Notes under the pieces: generated by a model
Databases searched by the model: none
The model's input: only the letters and a program-made list of their open reading frames with translations
What the model was told of the DNA's origin: nothing
Origin: Saccharothrix sp. NRRL B-16314
GTDB taxonomy: Bacteria > Actinomycetota > Actinomycetes > Mycobacteriales > Pseudonocardiaceae
Reading direction: 5' to 3'
NCBI RefSeq assembly: GCF_000716595.1
Contig: NZ_JNXC01000007.1
Location: 1 to 64,000, forward strand
Length of the DNA stretch: 64,000 bases
Position numbers and translations under genes: made by a program
Shown here: positions 8,841 through 17,362 of the stretch, piece by piece
Numbering within the stretch: the first letter of the stretch is position 1
How the letters are laid out: the number at the start of each line of letters is the position of its first letter

Positions 8841-9275
8841 ATGGCGTCGGTCAAGCAGGTCCAGATCACCTTCGACTGCGCGGAACCCGAGCGCGTCGCC
8901 CGCTTCTGGTGCGAGGTGCTGGGGTACGTCGTGCCGCCCCCACCGGAGGGGTTCGCCACCTGGGACGACTTCGACCGCTCGCTGCCGCCCGAGCGTCAGG
9001 GTGCCGCGTTCGTCGCCATGGACCCCACGGGTGTGGGCCCGCGGCTGTACTTCCAGCGCGTTCCGGAGGGCAAGGTCGTCAAGAACCGGGTGCACCTCGA
9101 CGTGCGGGCCGGCACCGGGCTCGTGGGTGGGGAACGCCTCGCCGCGCTGGAGGCCGAGTGCGCACGACTGGTCGCGCTCGGCGCGGTGCGCGTGCGGCTG
9201 CTGCTCGCCGACGGCAACGAGGAGTCGTGCATCTGCATGCAGGACGTCGAGGGCAACGAGTTCTGCCTCGACTGA
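8841..9275 (+). CDS. VOC-superfamily (glyoxalase-like) protein
   Basis: This 144-residue single-domain protein has a beta-alpha-beta-beta-beta pattern. The motif VQITFDCAEPERVARFWCEVLGY at the N-terminus and MQDVEGNEFCLD at the C-terminus are typical of glyoxalase-like VOC proteins of actinobacteria. Candidate metal ligands are the central HLDV histidine and a glutamate near the end. The specific reaction (isomerase, dioxygenase or binding protein for a drug) cannot be assigned from sequence. It converges with the next gene across 12 bases. Confidence 0.85.
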   Translation: MASVKQVQITFDCAEPERVARFWCEVLGYVVPPPPEGFATWDDFDRSLPPERQGAAFVAMDPTGVGPRLYFQRVPEGKVVKNRVHLDVRAGTGLVGGERLAALEAECARLVALGAVRVRLLLADGNEESCICMQDVEGNEFCLD

Positions 9276-9287
9276 CGCGGCGGCGCG

Positions 9288-9869
9288 TCACCCCCGGCTC
9301 AGGAGCCGACCGCCGACGCGGTAGCGCAGCAGCACGACGCCCGTGCCGAACGTCCGGGTCTCGATCAGGTCCAGGTCCGTCCGGCGGTCCTCCGGCCCGA
9401 ACGCCGGCCGCCCGCGGCCGATCAGCACCGGGTGCACGTACACCCGGTACTCGTCGATCAGACCGTGGCGGCGGAAGGTCGAGGCCAGGTCCGGCCCTCC
9501 CACCACCAGGTTCCCGCCCGGCGATGCCTTCAGCGCCAGCACCTCGTCCACCACCACCTCGCGCGCGATGGTCGTGTTCCAGTCCGTCGATTCCCACGTC
9601 CGCGAGTACACGACCTTCGGCATGTCCCGCCAGATCCCCGCGAACTCCACCACCGGCCCCGTGCTCGCCGGATCGCGATCCGCGGTCGGCCAGAACCCCG
9701 CCATGAGCGAATGGGTGCGCCGCCCGGTCAGGAACCCGCCCGCCCCCGCCAACCACGAGTTGAAGTGCTGGTGCAACTCGTCGTCGACGACGTGCCAGTC
9801 GATCTCGCCGTCCGGGCCCTCGAAGAAGCCGTCGAGCGACACCGACAACGAAAAGATGATCTTCCGCAT
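9288..9869 (-). CDS. Dihydrofolate-reductase-fold protein (RibD C-terminal family)
   Basis: This 193-residue protein starts MRKIIFSLSVSLDGFFEGPDG, the usual N-terminal strand of the RibD_C/DHFR-like family. It continues with FLTGRRTH and the NADPH-binding GGNLVVGGPDLASTF. These stand-alone reductases are abundant in actinobacteria, and most have no known substrate. The C-terminal GVVLLRYRV closes the fold. It lies just downstream of the mannonate dehydratase remnant on the same strand (6-base gap) but is itself intact. Confidence 0.85.
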   Translation of the reverse strand: MRKIIFSLSVSLDGFFEGPDGEIDWHVVDDELHQHFNSWLAGAGGFLTGRRTHSLMAGFWPTADRDPASTGPVVEFAGIWRDMPKVVYSRTWESTDWNTTIAREVVVDEVLALKASPGGNLVVGGPDLASTFRRHGLIDEYRVYVHPVLIGRGRPAFGPEDRRTDLDLIETRTFGTGVVLLRYRVGGRLLSRG

Positions 9870-9875
9870 GGGTGC

Positions 9876-10207
9876 TCACCAGTCGTGGAGAGTGCCGTCC
9901 GCCAGCCGGTTCACCGGCAGGTACGCGGCACGGTAGGGGAACCGGCCGGCCGCGTCCAGGTCCAGCTCCACCCCCAACCCGGGCGTGTCGGACGGGTGCA
10001 GCAGCCCGTCCGCGAACGTGTGCGAGGTCCGGAACACTTCCAAGGTCGCCGCCGTGTGCGGCAGTACTCCTGGATGCCGAAGTTGTGCACCGCCAGGTCC
10101 GGGTGCAGCGCGGCGGCCATGCCCACCGGCGAGAGGTCCGTCGGCCCGTGGGCTCCCCGACTTGACCCGTACACCGCGGCGAAGTCGAGCACCTTCTTCA
10201 ACGCCGT
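9876..10207 (-). pseudogene. Remnant of ManD-type mannonate/altronate dehydratase (C-terminal third)
   Basis: Minus-strand frames spell out the C-terminal part of an enolase-superfamily ManD enzyme: [14 protein letters not shown], then [29 protein letters not shown], and in another frame [14 protein letters not shown] through [16 protein letters not shown] and a stop. The frames switch near 10063/10064, where one A appears lost (TAC-TGCCG instead of TAC-ATGCCG). Compensating single-base indels also occur before HGPTDLSP. The N-terminal two thirds, with the metal-binding residues, are missing at the junction near 10207. It is non-functional and evidently part of a decayed sugar-acid catabolic locus. 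Confidence 0.8.
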
Positions 10208-10734
10208 CCCGCCCACTGGTGTGCGTCACCGCCGAACGCAGGTTGGACAGCGGCATCCGGGTGCACGCGCGCTTCCGGCGACGCGTGTTCGAGGAGTCGT
10301 TGGCGGCGTACGACCTCACACCCAGTCACACGATCGTGTCCGACTTCACCGCCGCCGGCGCGGTCGACGCCGTCGGGAAGCCGCCGGCCGACCGCCGACG
10401 CCCCACCGGCGCATCGCCCACGTGTCCGGCAGTGCTGTTCGCCAACGACTCGACGGCCGTGGCGGGGATGAGCGCGGCCCGGCGGCTCGGCGTCGACGTG
10501 CCCGGCGACCTGTCCGTGATCGGGCACGACGACCTGCCCCTCGGCGAACTCGTATCCCCGCAGCTCACGGCCGTGCACCAGGACCTCGTCGGCCTCGGTC
10601 GGGCGGCGGCCCGCGCCCTGCTCGCGTCCCTCGGGGAGGTCGAGGACGCCGCGATCGACATCCGCCCGCCCGAGCTGGTCGTCCGCGAGTCCACCGGTCC
10701 GCTGAACGGCCGGGCACCGGTCCACCCCACGTAA
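10204..10734 (+). pseudogene. Remnant of LacI-family regulator (C-terminal effector domain)
   Basis: The frame ending at the TAA at 10732-10734 reads as the C-terminal half of a LacI/GalR sensor domain: [78 protein letters not shown] and PPELVVRESTG. The N-terminal helix-turn-helix and first half are absent; upstream is directly the antisense ManD remnant. There is no plausible start codon in a regulator context. It was probably once divergent from ManD and controlled it. It is now a scar, and its end overlaps the ribosome-binding site of the sirtuin gene. Confidence 0.8.
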
Positions 10735-10744
10735 GGTGGAGCGC

Positions 10745-11620
10745 ATGCGCACACGGCCGACGTTGAGCTGGACGGCGACCGGCGCCCCGCTGCCGCGCAC
10801 GACCAGCCTGGACGACGTCGTGCGGGTGGTCGCGGACGGGCGGGTGCTGGTGCTCAGCGGCGCCGGGCTGTCCACCGAGTCCGGCATCCCGGACTACCGG
10901 GGCGCGGCGGGCAGCCTGCGCAAGCACACGCCGATGACGTACGACGAGTTCACCGGCAGCGTCGAGGGCAGGCGCCGGTACTGGGCGCGCAGCCACCTCG
11001 GCTGGCGGACGATCGCCCGCGCCGCACCGAACACCGGCCACCACGCGGTCGCCGAACTGCACGCCCGCGGCCACGTGTCCGGCGTGATCACGCAGAACGT
11101 CGACGGCCTGCACCAGGCTGCGGGCACACCCGACGTGGTCGAGCTCCACGGCAGCCTGGACCGCGTGGTCTGCCTGGGCTGCCGAGCCGTGAGCCCCCGT
11201 GAAGACCTGGACCGCCGCCTCCGCGCCGCCAACCCCGCGTTCGAGGCCACCGCCACCCGGATCAACCCGGACGGCGACGTCGACCTGCCCGAGCACGAGG
11301 TCCGCTCGTTCCGGCTGGTGGCCTGCGCCGACTGCGGCACGGGCGTCCTCAAACCGGACGTGGTCTTCTTCGGCGAGAACGTCCCGCGTCAACGCGTGGA
11401 CCAGTGCTACCGCTTGGTCGACTCCGCCGACGCCCTGCTGGTGCTCGGCTCCTCGCTCACCGTCATGTCCGGCCTGCGCTTCGTCCGCCACGCCGCCACC
11501 GCCGGCAAACCCGTCCTCATCGTCAACCAGGGCGAGACCAGGGGCGACGCCCACGCCACCGTCCGCGTGGACCTACCCCTGGGTCACGCCCTGACGACCC
11601 TCCTGGCCCACTTGTCCTAG
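10745..11620 (+). CDS. Sir2-family NAD-dependent protein deacylase
   Basis: This 291-residue sirtuin carries the NAD-binding signature GAGLSTESGIPDYRG (residues 39-53), the catalytic stretch TQNVDGLHQAAG, the general-base histidine in ELHGS, and two CxxC pairs (CLGC, CADC) forming the zinc ribbon. It removes acyl groups from lysines while consuming NAD, giving nicotinamide and O-acyl-ADP-ribose. The ATG at 10745 follows AAGGTGGAG; an in-frame GTG at 10736 lies inside that site. It converges with the methyltransferase gene across 6 bases. Targets (for example acyl-CoA synthetases) cannot be read from the context. Confidence 0.93.
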   Translation: MRTRPTLSWTATGAPLPRTTSLDDVVRVVADGRVLVLSGAGLSTESGIPDYRGAAGSLRKHTPMTYDEFTGSVEGRRRYWARSHLGWRTIARAAPNTGHHAVAELHARGHVSGVITQNVDGLHQAAGTPDVVELHGSLDRVVCLGCRAVSPREDLDRRLRAANPAFEATATRINPDGDVDLPEHEVRSFRLVACADCGTGVLKPDVVFFGENVPRQRVDQCYRLVDSADALLVLGSSLTVMSGLRFVRHAATAGKPVLIVNQGETRGDAHATVRVDLPLGHALTTLLAHLS

Positions 11621-11626
11621 CTGCAC

Positions 11627-12262
11627 CTAGCGCAACCTGAGGCGCAGGACGTGGTCCGAGCGGGTGCCCTGCTCGCCGTTGGGGCCGACCATGTCGCGCT
11701 CGACGGTGTCGTCCACCTCGACGGTCCACCGCGGGCCGAGGTCGAGCGACTCCAGCAGTTCGGCGTTGGTGTCGAAGTGGTGGTCGGCGTGCGGGTGGTC
11801 GTGCTGCCACGTGGCCCAGCCGCCGTGCCCGACGATCAGCAGCACACCGCCCGGCGCCACCGCCTCGGCCGCCCGCGACAGGATGCCGTGCCGCTCACCG
11901 TCCGCCGCCACCGCCGAGTGCAGGAACATCGCCGAGACCAGGTCGAACGTGCCGGTCGGGAACGACCGCGCCAGGTCGTGCTGCTTCCAGTCGATGCGGG
12001 CGGCCAGGCCCGCGTCGGTGGCCCGCGCCGCGCCCCGTGCCAGCGCGGTGCTCGACACGTCGACCGCCGTCACCGTCCAGCCCTGCGCGGCCAGCCACAG
12101 CGCGTCGCCGCCCTCGCCGCAACCCAAGTCGAGCGCGGTGCCGGGGGTGAGGTGCCCGACCTCTCTCGCGAGCAGTTCGTTGACCGAGCCGGTCCAGATC
12201 TGGCCCTTCTCGCGGTAGAACGACTCCCAGTGGTCCTCGGTCATGTTCACGTCCGTGTTCAT
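11627..12262 (-). CDS. Class I SAM-dependent methyltransferase
   Basis: This 211-residue protein has the SAM motif I LDLGCGEGGDALWLAAQG, motif II acidic VTAVDVS and the motif LFD-like TFDLVSAMFLH, followed by PGGVLLIVGHG. It resembles TehB/thiopurine-type small-molecule methyltransferases. The start is ATG 12262 (MNTDVNMTEDHWESFY); the internal ATG at 12244 is also possible. A longer frame reaching 12436 would add 58 residues that overlap promoter-like DNA and has no family support. A palindrome 42-58 bases upstream may regulate it. The substrate is unknown. Confidence 0.85.
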   Translation of the reverse strand: MNTDVNMTEDHWESFYREKGQIWTGSVNELLAREVGHLTPGTALDLGCGEGGDALWLAAQGWTVTAVDVSSTALARGAARATDAGLAARIDWKQHDLARSFPTGTFDLVSAMFLHSAVAADGERHGILSRAAEAVAPGGVLLIVGHGGWATWQHDHPHADHHFDTNAELLESLDLGPRWTVEVDDTVERDMVGPNGEQGTRSDHVLRLRLR

Positions 12263-12303
12263 GTCACCGATCCTCCGGACGCGCGTCGGGACTGGCAAAC
12301 TTT

Positions 12304-12320
12304 GTTGCCGATCCGGCAAC
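12304..12320. promoter_or_regulatory. 17-base palindrome upstream of methyltransferase
   Basis: GTTGCCG-ATC-CGGCAAC is a perfect 7-base inverted repeat. It lies 42-58 bases before the methyltransferase start and within the 218-base gap to the divergent permease at 12481. It looks like a dimeric-regulator operator. No regulator gene is adjacent. Confidence 0.4.
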
Positions 12321-12480
12321 TCGCCCGCGAACTCCCGTTGCGTAACCAGGGGGATACCTCGAACGGGTAGTGGCCTATCGCTCGATCGAGGCGCGAAGAT
12401 CCGGGTTCTAGTCTCGCCCTCCGATATCGGGATCACACCGACCGCTTCCGCGCGCCGGCTGTCTCCAGGGGAAGAGTCGC

Positions 12481-13314
12481 GTGACTGGTTACCTCGAACT
12501 CGCCGCGTCCGCGGTGCTGTACGCGCTGGGCATCGTCGCCCAGTCGGTCGCCTCCCGCCGCGCCGACGAAGGCGGCGGCGGCCTCGGGCTGCTCTCCAGG
12601 CTCGTCCGCGACCGGCTGTACCTGCTGGGCTTCGCCGGCCAGGTCGGCGGGTTCGCGCTGGCCTTCCTCGCCCGCGCCGAACTCCCGCTCTACCTCGTCC
12701 AGGCCGGCTCGTCGTGCGCGGTCGGGTTGGCCACGCTCTTCGGCATCGCCGTCCTCGGCTGGCGCATCCGCACGGTCGAGGTGGTCGTGCTCGTCGTGAT
12801 GGCGACGGGCCTGGTGCTGCTCGTCGCGGCGGCGACCCCTTCCACCGCGCACGACGTGCCGCAAGGACTCGGCGTCGTCCTCTTCGGACTCCCGCTCGTC
12901 GCGCTCGTCCTGGTCCAACGGCGGATCAACGGCGTGGTGCCCCTGGCCACCGCGGCGGGGCTCACGTTCGCCGTGGTCGCCATGACCAGCCGCACCCTGG
13001 CCGACGAGCCGCTGCCCACTCTCCCGCTGTACCCGTTGGCGTGGTTGATGATCGTCGCCGCCCTCGTCGGCCAGTCCTACCTCGCGCTCTCCCTGCGCCG
13101 GGGCTCGGCCACCTCCACCGTCGCCACGATGGACGCCACGACGGTCGTCATCACCTCGGTGATCGGCATCGCCGCCCTCGGCGACCGGATCACCCCCGGC
13201 CGCGAGTGGTGGGTGGTGCTCGGCGTGGGCCTGGTCGTGTCCGGCGTGCTGCTGCTCGGCTCGGCCGACCGGTTCGCGAAGACCACCGACGACGCGGCGC
13301 AGGTGTCCGGATGA
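12481..13314 (+). CDS. DMT/EamA-type permease, first gene of exopolysaccharide operon
   Basis: This 277-residue integral membrane protein has about ten helices (eight to ten predicted by eye), with the small-residue-rich pattern of drug/metabolite transporter (EamA-like) proteins. Conserved Arg/Glu positions fall near helix ends (RAELPLYLVQAGSS, GDRITPGREWWVVLGV). The start is the GTG at 12481. The stop overlaps the deacetylase start (ATGA at 13311), so it is co-translated with the polysaccharide genes. It may move a lipid-linked or nucleotide-sugar intermediate, but this is a positional guess. Confidence 0.8.
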   Translation: MTGYLELAASAVLYALGIVAQSVASRRADEGGGGLGLLSRLVRDRLYLLGFAGQVGGFALAFLARAELPLYLVQAGSSCAVGLATLFGIAVLGWRIRTVEVVVLVVMATGLVLLVAAATPSTAHDVPQGLGVVLFGLPLVALVLVQRRINGVVPLATAAGLTFAVVAMTSRTLADEPLPTLPLYPLAWLMIVAALVGQSYLALSLRRGSATSTVATMDATTVVITSVIGIAALGDRITPGREWWVVLGVGLVVSGVLLLGSADRFAKTTDDAAQVSG

Positions 13315-14258
13315 GCACCGCCAGCGTCTCGCTCGACCTCGACAACCTGTGGGCCTACCTGAAGACCCACGGCGACGTCGAGTGGGAACGCCGCCCCAGC
13401 TTCCTGCCCACCGCCGTGCCCCGCCTGCTGGAAGCCTTCGGCGCGAACGGCCTCACCACCACCGTCTTCGTCGTCGGAGCGGACGTCGAACGTGACGACG
13501 GCGCGCAGGCCGTCGCCGACATCACCGCCGCCGGCCACGAGATCGCCAACCACTCCTACGGCCACGAACCCTGGCTGCACCGCTACTCCCGGACCAGGCT
13601 CGAAGCCGAGCTGGCCCGCACCGAGCACGCCATCGTCACGGCCGGCGCGCCGTGCCCGACCGGGTTCCGCGGACCCGGCTTCAGCGTCACCCACAGCCTG
13701 CTCGAACTGCTCGCGGAACGCGGCTACCGCTACGACGCCAGCACCCTGCCGACCTGGATCGGCCCCCTCGCCCGCGCCTACCACAACCGCACCGCGCCGA
13801 CCGGCGGCGACCGCGACCTGTTCGGCGGCTTCTCCCGCGTCCGCGCACCGAACGCCGCCTACCGCTGGCGCGTCGGCACGGGCCTCGTCGAACTGCCGGT
13901 CACCACCATGCCGCTGCTGCGCGTCCCGATCCACGGGTCCTACCTGCTCCAACTGCACCAGGTGTCACCCCGCCTCGCCCGCGGCTACTTCACCACCGCG
14001 CTGCGTCTGTGCCGGGCGCGCGGCGTGCAGCCGTCGTTGCTGCTGCACCCGACGGACGTGCTCGGCGCGGCCGAAGCGCCGGGGATGGAGTTCTTCCCCG
14101 GCATGGCGGTGCCCGGCGCGCGGAAGGTCGAGTTCCTGGGCTGGGTCCTCGGCGCACTGCGCGCCCACTTCGAGGTGGTCGGCACCGGGGAGCACGTCCG
14201 CCGGCTCGCGGCGGGCCTGCCCGAGCACGACACCGGACTGCTGGCGCGGTGCGGCTGA
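13311..14258 (+). CDS. Polysaccharide deacetylase (NodB/CE4 superfamily)
   Basis: This 315-residue protein opens with a short strand and the metal-site motif SLDLDNLW. It then shows NodB motif 2 as HEIANHSYGHEPW (His-x3-His) and motif 3 as GFRGPGFSV. The later region includes LLLHPTDVLG, matching the C-terminal His motif of CE4 enzymes. These zinc enzymes remove N- or O-acetyl groups from glycans. No signal peptide is visible, so it probably acts on a lipid-linked intermediate inside the cell. The start overlaps the upstream stop, and its own stop overlaps the next start (TGATG). Confidence 0.88.
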   Translation: MSTASVSLDLDNLWAYLKTHGDVEWERRPSFLPTAVPRLLEAFGANGLTTTVFVVGADVERDDGAQAVADITAAGHEIANHSYGHEPWLHRYSRTRLEAELARTEHAIVTAGAPCPTGFRGPGFSVTHSLLELLAERGYRYDASTLPTWIGPLARAYHNRTAPTGGDRDLFGGFSRVRAPNAAYRWRVGTGLVELPVTTMPLLRVPIHGSYLLQLHQVSPRLARGYFTTALRLCRARGVQPSLLLHPTDVLGAAEAPGMEFFPGMAVPGARKVEFLGWVLGALRAHFEVVGTGEHVRRLAAGLPEHDTGLLARCG

Positions 14259-15442
14259 TGACCTCGCGGATCAAGTGGCGGACGACGTGGCTGCTGCGGG
14301 CCTTCGCGTGCGTCACGGTGTTCGCCGCACCGCTGGAGGGCTACCTCCTCCAAGTGCACGGTCAACTCGCCAAGCTGCCACCCGCACTGCTCGTCGTCAC
14401 CTGGGTCGCGGTCCGGGTGCGTCAACGCCGCGCGCCGGAACCCCACCCCGTGCACGCGATCCTCGCGCTGTTCGCCGTCGTGCTGCTGGCGTCCTCGGCG
14501 TTGCACGCGGGCGGACCGCACACGATGGGGTATGCGCTCCGCTGGCTGCCGTTCCTGCTGGTCACGGTGGTGCTGATCGACGTCGCGGCCCGCGAGGTGC
14601 CGATCCGGGCGATCCTCGCGTCCACCGTCGCCGGCGCCGTGGTGGCCGCGCTCGGCGCGCTGCACAGCCTCCTCGCGGGAGGCGAGACGCGGGCGACCGG
14701 CCCGCTGGAGGACCCGAACGACCTGGCGTACTTCCTGGTCGCCGCGCTGCCGCTGCTGGTCGCGCTCCGCCGTGGCGCGATCGTCGCCGCGACCGTGCTC
14801 GTGGCGGGCGCGGCGGCCACGTTCTCCCGGGGCGGCGCCCTCGCCCTCACGGCCACCGTCGCGTGGCTGCTCGCCCGCAGCGCGTTGCCGCTCAAGGCTT
14901 TGACGGCCGCCGCGGCGACGCTGACGGCGCTCGGCGTGGCCGCCGTCCTGTTCGCCGGACCCGAGCTGGACCGGGCGATCAACGAGAAGTCCTACATCGC
15001 CGGGACCAATGTGGACACCCGCGAACTGCGCTGGCAGGCCGCCGCGCGCATGGTCGCCGACCACCCCGGCCTCGGCGTCGGACCGGGCGGGTTCCGCACC
15101 TCCTACCCGGCCGCCTCGCACAACGCCGAGATCGACGAGCAGAGCCCGGTCGCGCACAGCATGTACCTGGAGGTGGCGGCCGAACTCGGTGTGCCGGGGT
15201 TCGCGCTGTTCTGCGCCCTGCTGGCGCTCACCGCGGTCACCAGCGAACGCGTGCGGCGCACCACCACCGACCCGTTGCCGATGATCGCGGTGCAGGCGTC
15301 CCTGATCGCGGTGGTGGTCGCCTCCGCCTTCCTGTCCGAGCAGTACTACCTGCCGTTGTGGTCGCTGGTCGCGGTCGTGGCCGCGGCCGACCTGCGTCTG
15401 AGGAGGACGAGCGACGTTGCGTGTGCTCCACGTGATCAGTGA
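14258..15442 (+). CDS. O-antigen ligase/polymerase-like (Wzy_C) membrane protein
   Basis: This 394-residue polytopic protein has about ten helices. A Wzy_C-type periplasmic loop follows the central helices (RATGPLEDPNDLAYFLVAALPLL, FSRGGALAL, then the loop with RWQAAARMVADHPGLGVGPGGFRTSYPAASHN). The loop Arg and the HxxxE-like AHSMYLEVAAELG are typical of O-antigen ligases and polymerases. It probably polymerises or transfers the repeat unit made by this locus. The 3' end overlaps the next gene by 26 bases. Confidence 0.88.
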   Translation: MTSRIKWRTTWLLRAFACVTVFAAPLEGYLLQVHGQLAKLPPALLVVTWVAVRVRQRRAPEPHPVHAILALFAVVLLASSALHAGGPHTMGYALRWLPFLLVTVVLIDVAAREVPIRAILASTVAGAVVAALGALHSLLAGGETRATGPLEDPNDLAYFLVAALPLLVALRRGAIVAATVLVAGAAATFSRGGALALTATVAWLLARSALPLKALTAAAATLTALGVAAVLFAGPELDRAINEKSYIAGTNVDTRELRWQAAARMVADHPGLGVGPGGFRTSYPAASHNAEIDEQSPVAHSMYLEVAAELGVPGFALFCALLALTAVTSERVRRTTTDPLPMIAVQASLIAVVVASAFLSEQYYLPLWSLVAVVAAADLRLRRTSDVACAPRDQ

Positions 15443-16487
15443 GATGGGCACCGGTGGCGCCGAAGCGCTGGTAGCCGGGATGGCCAGGTCGGGCGACCAG
15501 TTCGGCTGGCAGTCGGCCGTCGCCAGCGGCGGCGGGCACCGGGCCGAGGCGTTGCGCGCGCTCGGCGTGCCGACGTTCACCGTGCCGGTGGCCGAGCGCA
15601 AGGCGTCCGGCGTGCTGCGCGCGGCCACCGCGACCAAGGCCGCGATCCGCGCCTTCCGGCCGGAGGTCGTGCTGGCGCACAACGTGTCGGCCAGCCTGGT
15701 CGCACGGCTCGCCGTGCTGCCGCGCCGGCTGCCGCTGCTGACGGTGTTCCACGGCGTGGCGGAAGCCGACTACTCGGGTGCCGCCCGCATCCTCAAACGC
15801 ACCTCGCGCACGGTCGTCGCGGTGGCCGACGCCACGGCCGACCGGCTGCGCGCGGCGGGAGTCGCCGACCCCGTGGTGATCCCGAACGCCGTGTTCCCCC
15901 AAGCGGAACGGGTGGACCGGGCGGCGGTCCGGGCGGTGCACGGTGTCGCGCCCGACGTGCCGGTCGCGCTGTGCCCGGCCCGGCTGGAACCGCAGAAGCG
16001 GCACGACGTGCTGCTGGAGGCGTGGGCGAAGCTCGGCGGCGACGCGGTGCTGTGGCTCGCGGGTGACGGCAGCCTCCGGGACGAGCTGCGCCTCCGTGCC
16101 GCCGAGTTGGGCGTCCGGGACCGGGTCCGGTTCCTCGGCAACCGCTGCGACGTGCCCGACCTGCTGGCCGCCGCCGACGTCACGGTCCTCGCCAGCGACT
16201 GGGAGGGCATGCCGATCGCGGTGCTGGAATCGCTGGCCGCCGCACGCCCGGTCGTGGCGACCGATGTGGACGGTGTGCGCCAGGCGTTGGCCGGTGGCGG
16301 CGGCGTCCTGGTGCCGCGCCGCGACCCGGGCGCGACGGCGGAAGCGTTGCACTCCTTGCTGTTCGACGCCCACGCACGAGCCGAACTGGGGGAGGCGGGG
16401 CGAGCGTCCGTTCGGCGCCTGCACGACCCGCGACTCCTGATGCGGTCCTACGACGAACTGCTGCGCACCGCGATCGGAGCATCATGA
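15417..16487 (+). CDS. Glycosyltransferase family 4
   Basis: This 356-residue GT-B glycosyltransferase begins at a TTG (15417) with GAGGAGG 10 bases upstream. The N-terminal domain opens RVLHVISEMGTGGAEALVAGMA and the donor-binding domain contains LCPARLEPQKRHDVLLEAW, then EGMPIAVLESLAAARPVVATDVDGV, the GT4 E-x7-E motif. It transfers a sugar from a nucleotide donor during repeat-unit assembly, at the cytoplasmic face. Donor and linkage are not predictable. The stop overlaps the next start (ATGA). Confidence 0.92.
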   Translation: MRVLHVISEMGTGGAEALVAGMARSGDQFGWQSAVASGGGHRAEALRALGVPTFTVPVAERKASGVLRAATATKAAIRAFRPEVVLAHNVSASLVARLAVLPRRLPLLTVFHGVAEADYSGAARILKRTSRTVVAVADATADRLRAAGVADPVVIPNAVFPQAERVDRAAVRAVHGVAPDVPVALCPARLEPQKRHDVLLEAWAKLGGDAVLWLAGDGSLRDELRLRAAELGVRDRVRFLGNRCDVPDLLAAADVTVLASDWEGMPIAVLESLAAARPVVATDVDGVRQALAGGGGVLVPRRDPGATAEALHSLLFDAHARAELGEAGRASVRRLHDPRLLMRSYDELLRTAIGAS

Positions 16488-17362
16488 GACTGCCGGGCCT
16501 CCAGCTGAGGATCAGCCTCGGTGTCGCGCTGCTGGTCGCCGTGGTGGTGCTGATCGTGGTCGAGGTGCGCGGCGAGGAGTACCAGAGCCGGGTCGGCCTC
16601 CTGGCGGTGGCGACCGAGAACTCCGCCGAGGCGGTCCACGCCCGGTACGGCGAGGTCGTCGCCCTCTCCCTGCCCGCGCTGGTCGAGGTGTCGCGCAGCC
16701 CGTCCGTGCTGCGCGCACCGGCACAGGAGCTGGGCACCACGATCGACGACCTGGCCCGACGCGTGTCGGTGGAGCTGGTGCCCGCCTCGGGCCTGGCCCG
16801 GCTCTCGGTCCGCGCTTCGACCGCGGACGAGGCCGCCCAGGCCGCGACCCGGATCGCGCAGGCCGTGGTGGACGTCGACCTGCTCGCACCCGCCGCCCGG
16901 CTGCGCCAACTCGACCGACCCGAGACCACGCGGACCGCACCGGACCGCCCGCTGGCGTTCGGACTGGCGCTGGTCGCCGGTGTGATCGCGGGCCTCGCCG
17001 CGTACGCCTTCGGCCACCTGCGCCGGACCCGCCCCGGCGACCAGGTGCGCGCGGCGTTGACGGCCGGTGGCGTGCGGCACCCGGTCGCGGTCCTGCCCGA
17101 CGACGACCCCGGTCTGGCGCAACGGCTGGCGGTGCTGTGCGAGGCGTCGGCACGGCCCGCGCGCGTCGTGGCCGTGGTGCCGGAACTCACCGGACGCGCC
17201 GACGCGCTGGCCGCGGAACTGCCGGACAAGACGGGTGAGCCCGGTGACGGCGAAGCGGTGATCGCGGTCGTCCCGGCCGACAGCAGGCGACAGGACGAGT
17301 TGGCGACCGTGGTCGGCGCGCTGCCGGCCGTGGCGACGGTAGTGGCGGTGGTGCTGTGTTGA
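16484..17362 (+). CDS. Wzz-like chain-length determinant/polysaccharide co-polymerase
   Basis: This 292-residue protein has an N-terminal helix (about 8-26), an extracytoplasmic region of about 130 residues, and a second helix near 157-178. That is the two-helix topology of Wzz proteins. The extracytoplasmic part includes the usual TTIDDLARRVSVELVP and ASTADEAAQAATRIAQ. The cytoplasmic tail of about 110 residues recalls the Rossmann-like CpsD tyrosine-kinase domain (ARVVAVVPELTG) but has no Walker A or tyrosine cluster. It probably governs chain length together with the polymerase. Overlaps on both sides indicate co-translation. Confidence 0.78.
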   Translation: MRLPGLQLRISLGVALLVAVVVLIVVEVRGEEYQSRVGLLAVATENSAEAVHARYGEVVALSLPALVEVSRSPSVLRAPAQELGTTIDDLARRVSVELVPASGLARLSVRASTADEAAQAATRIAQAVVDVDLLAPAARLRQLDRPETTRTAPDRPLAFGLALVAGVIAGLAAYAFGHLRRTRPGDQVRAALTAGGVRHPVAVLPDDDPGLAQRLAVLCEASARPARVVAVVPELTGRADALAAELPDKTGEPGDGEAVIAVVPADSRRQDELATVVGALPAVATVVAVVLC

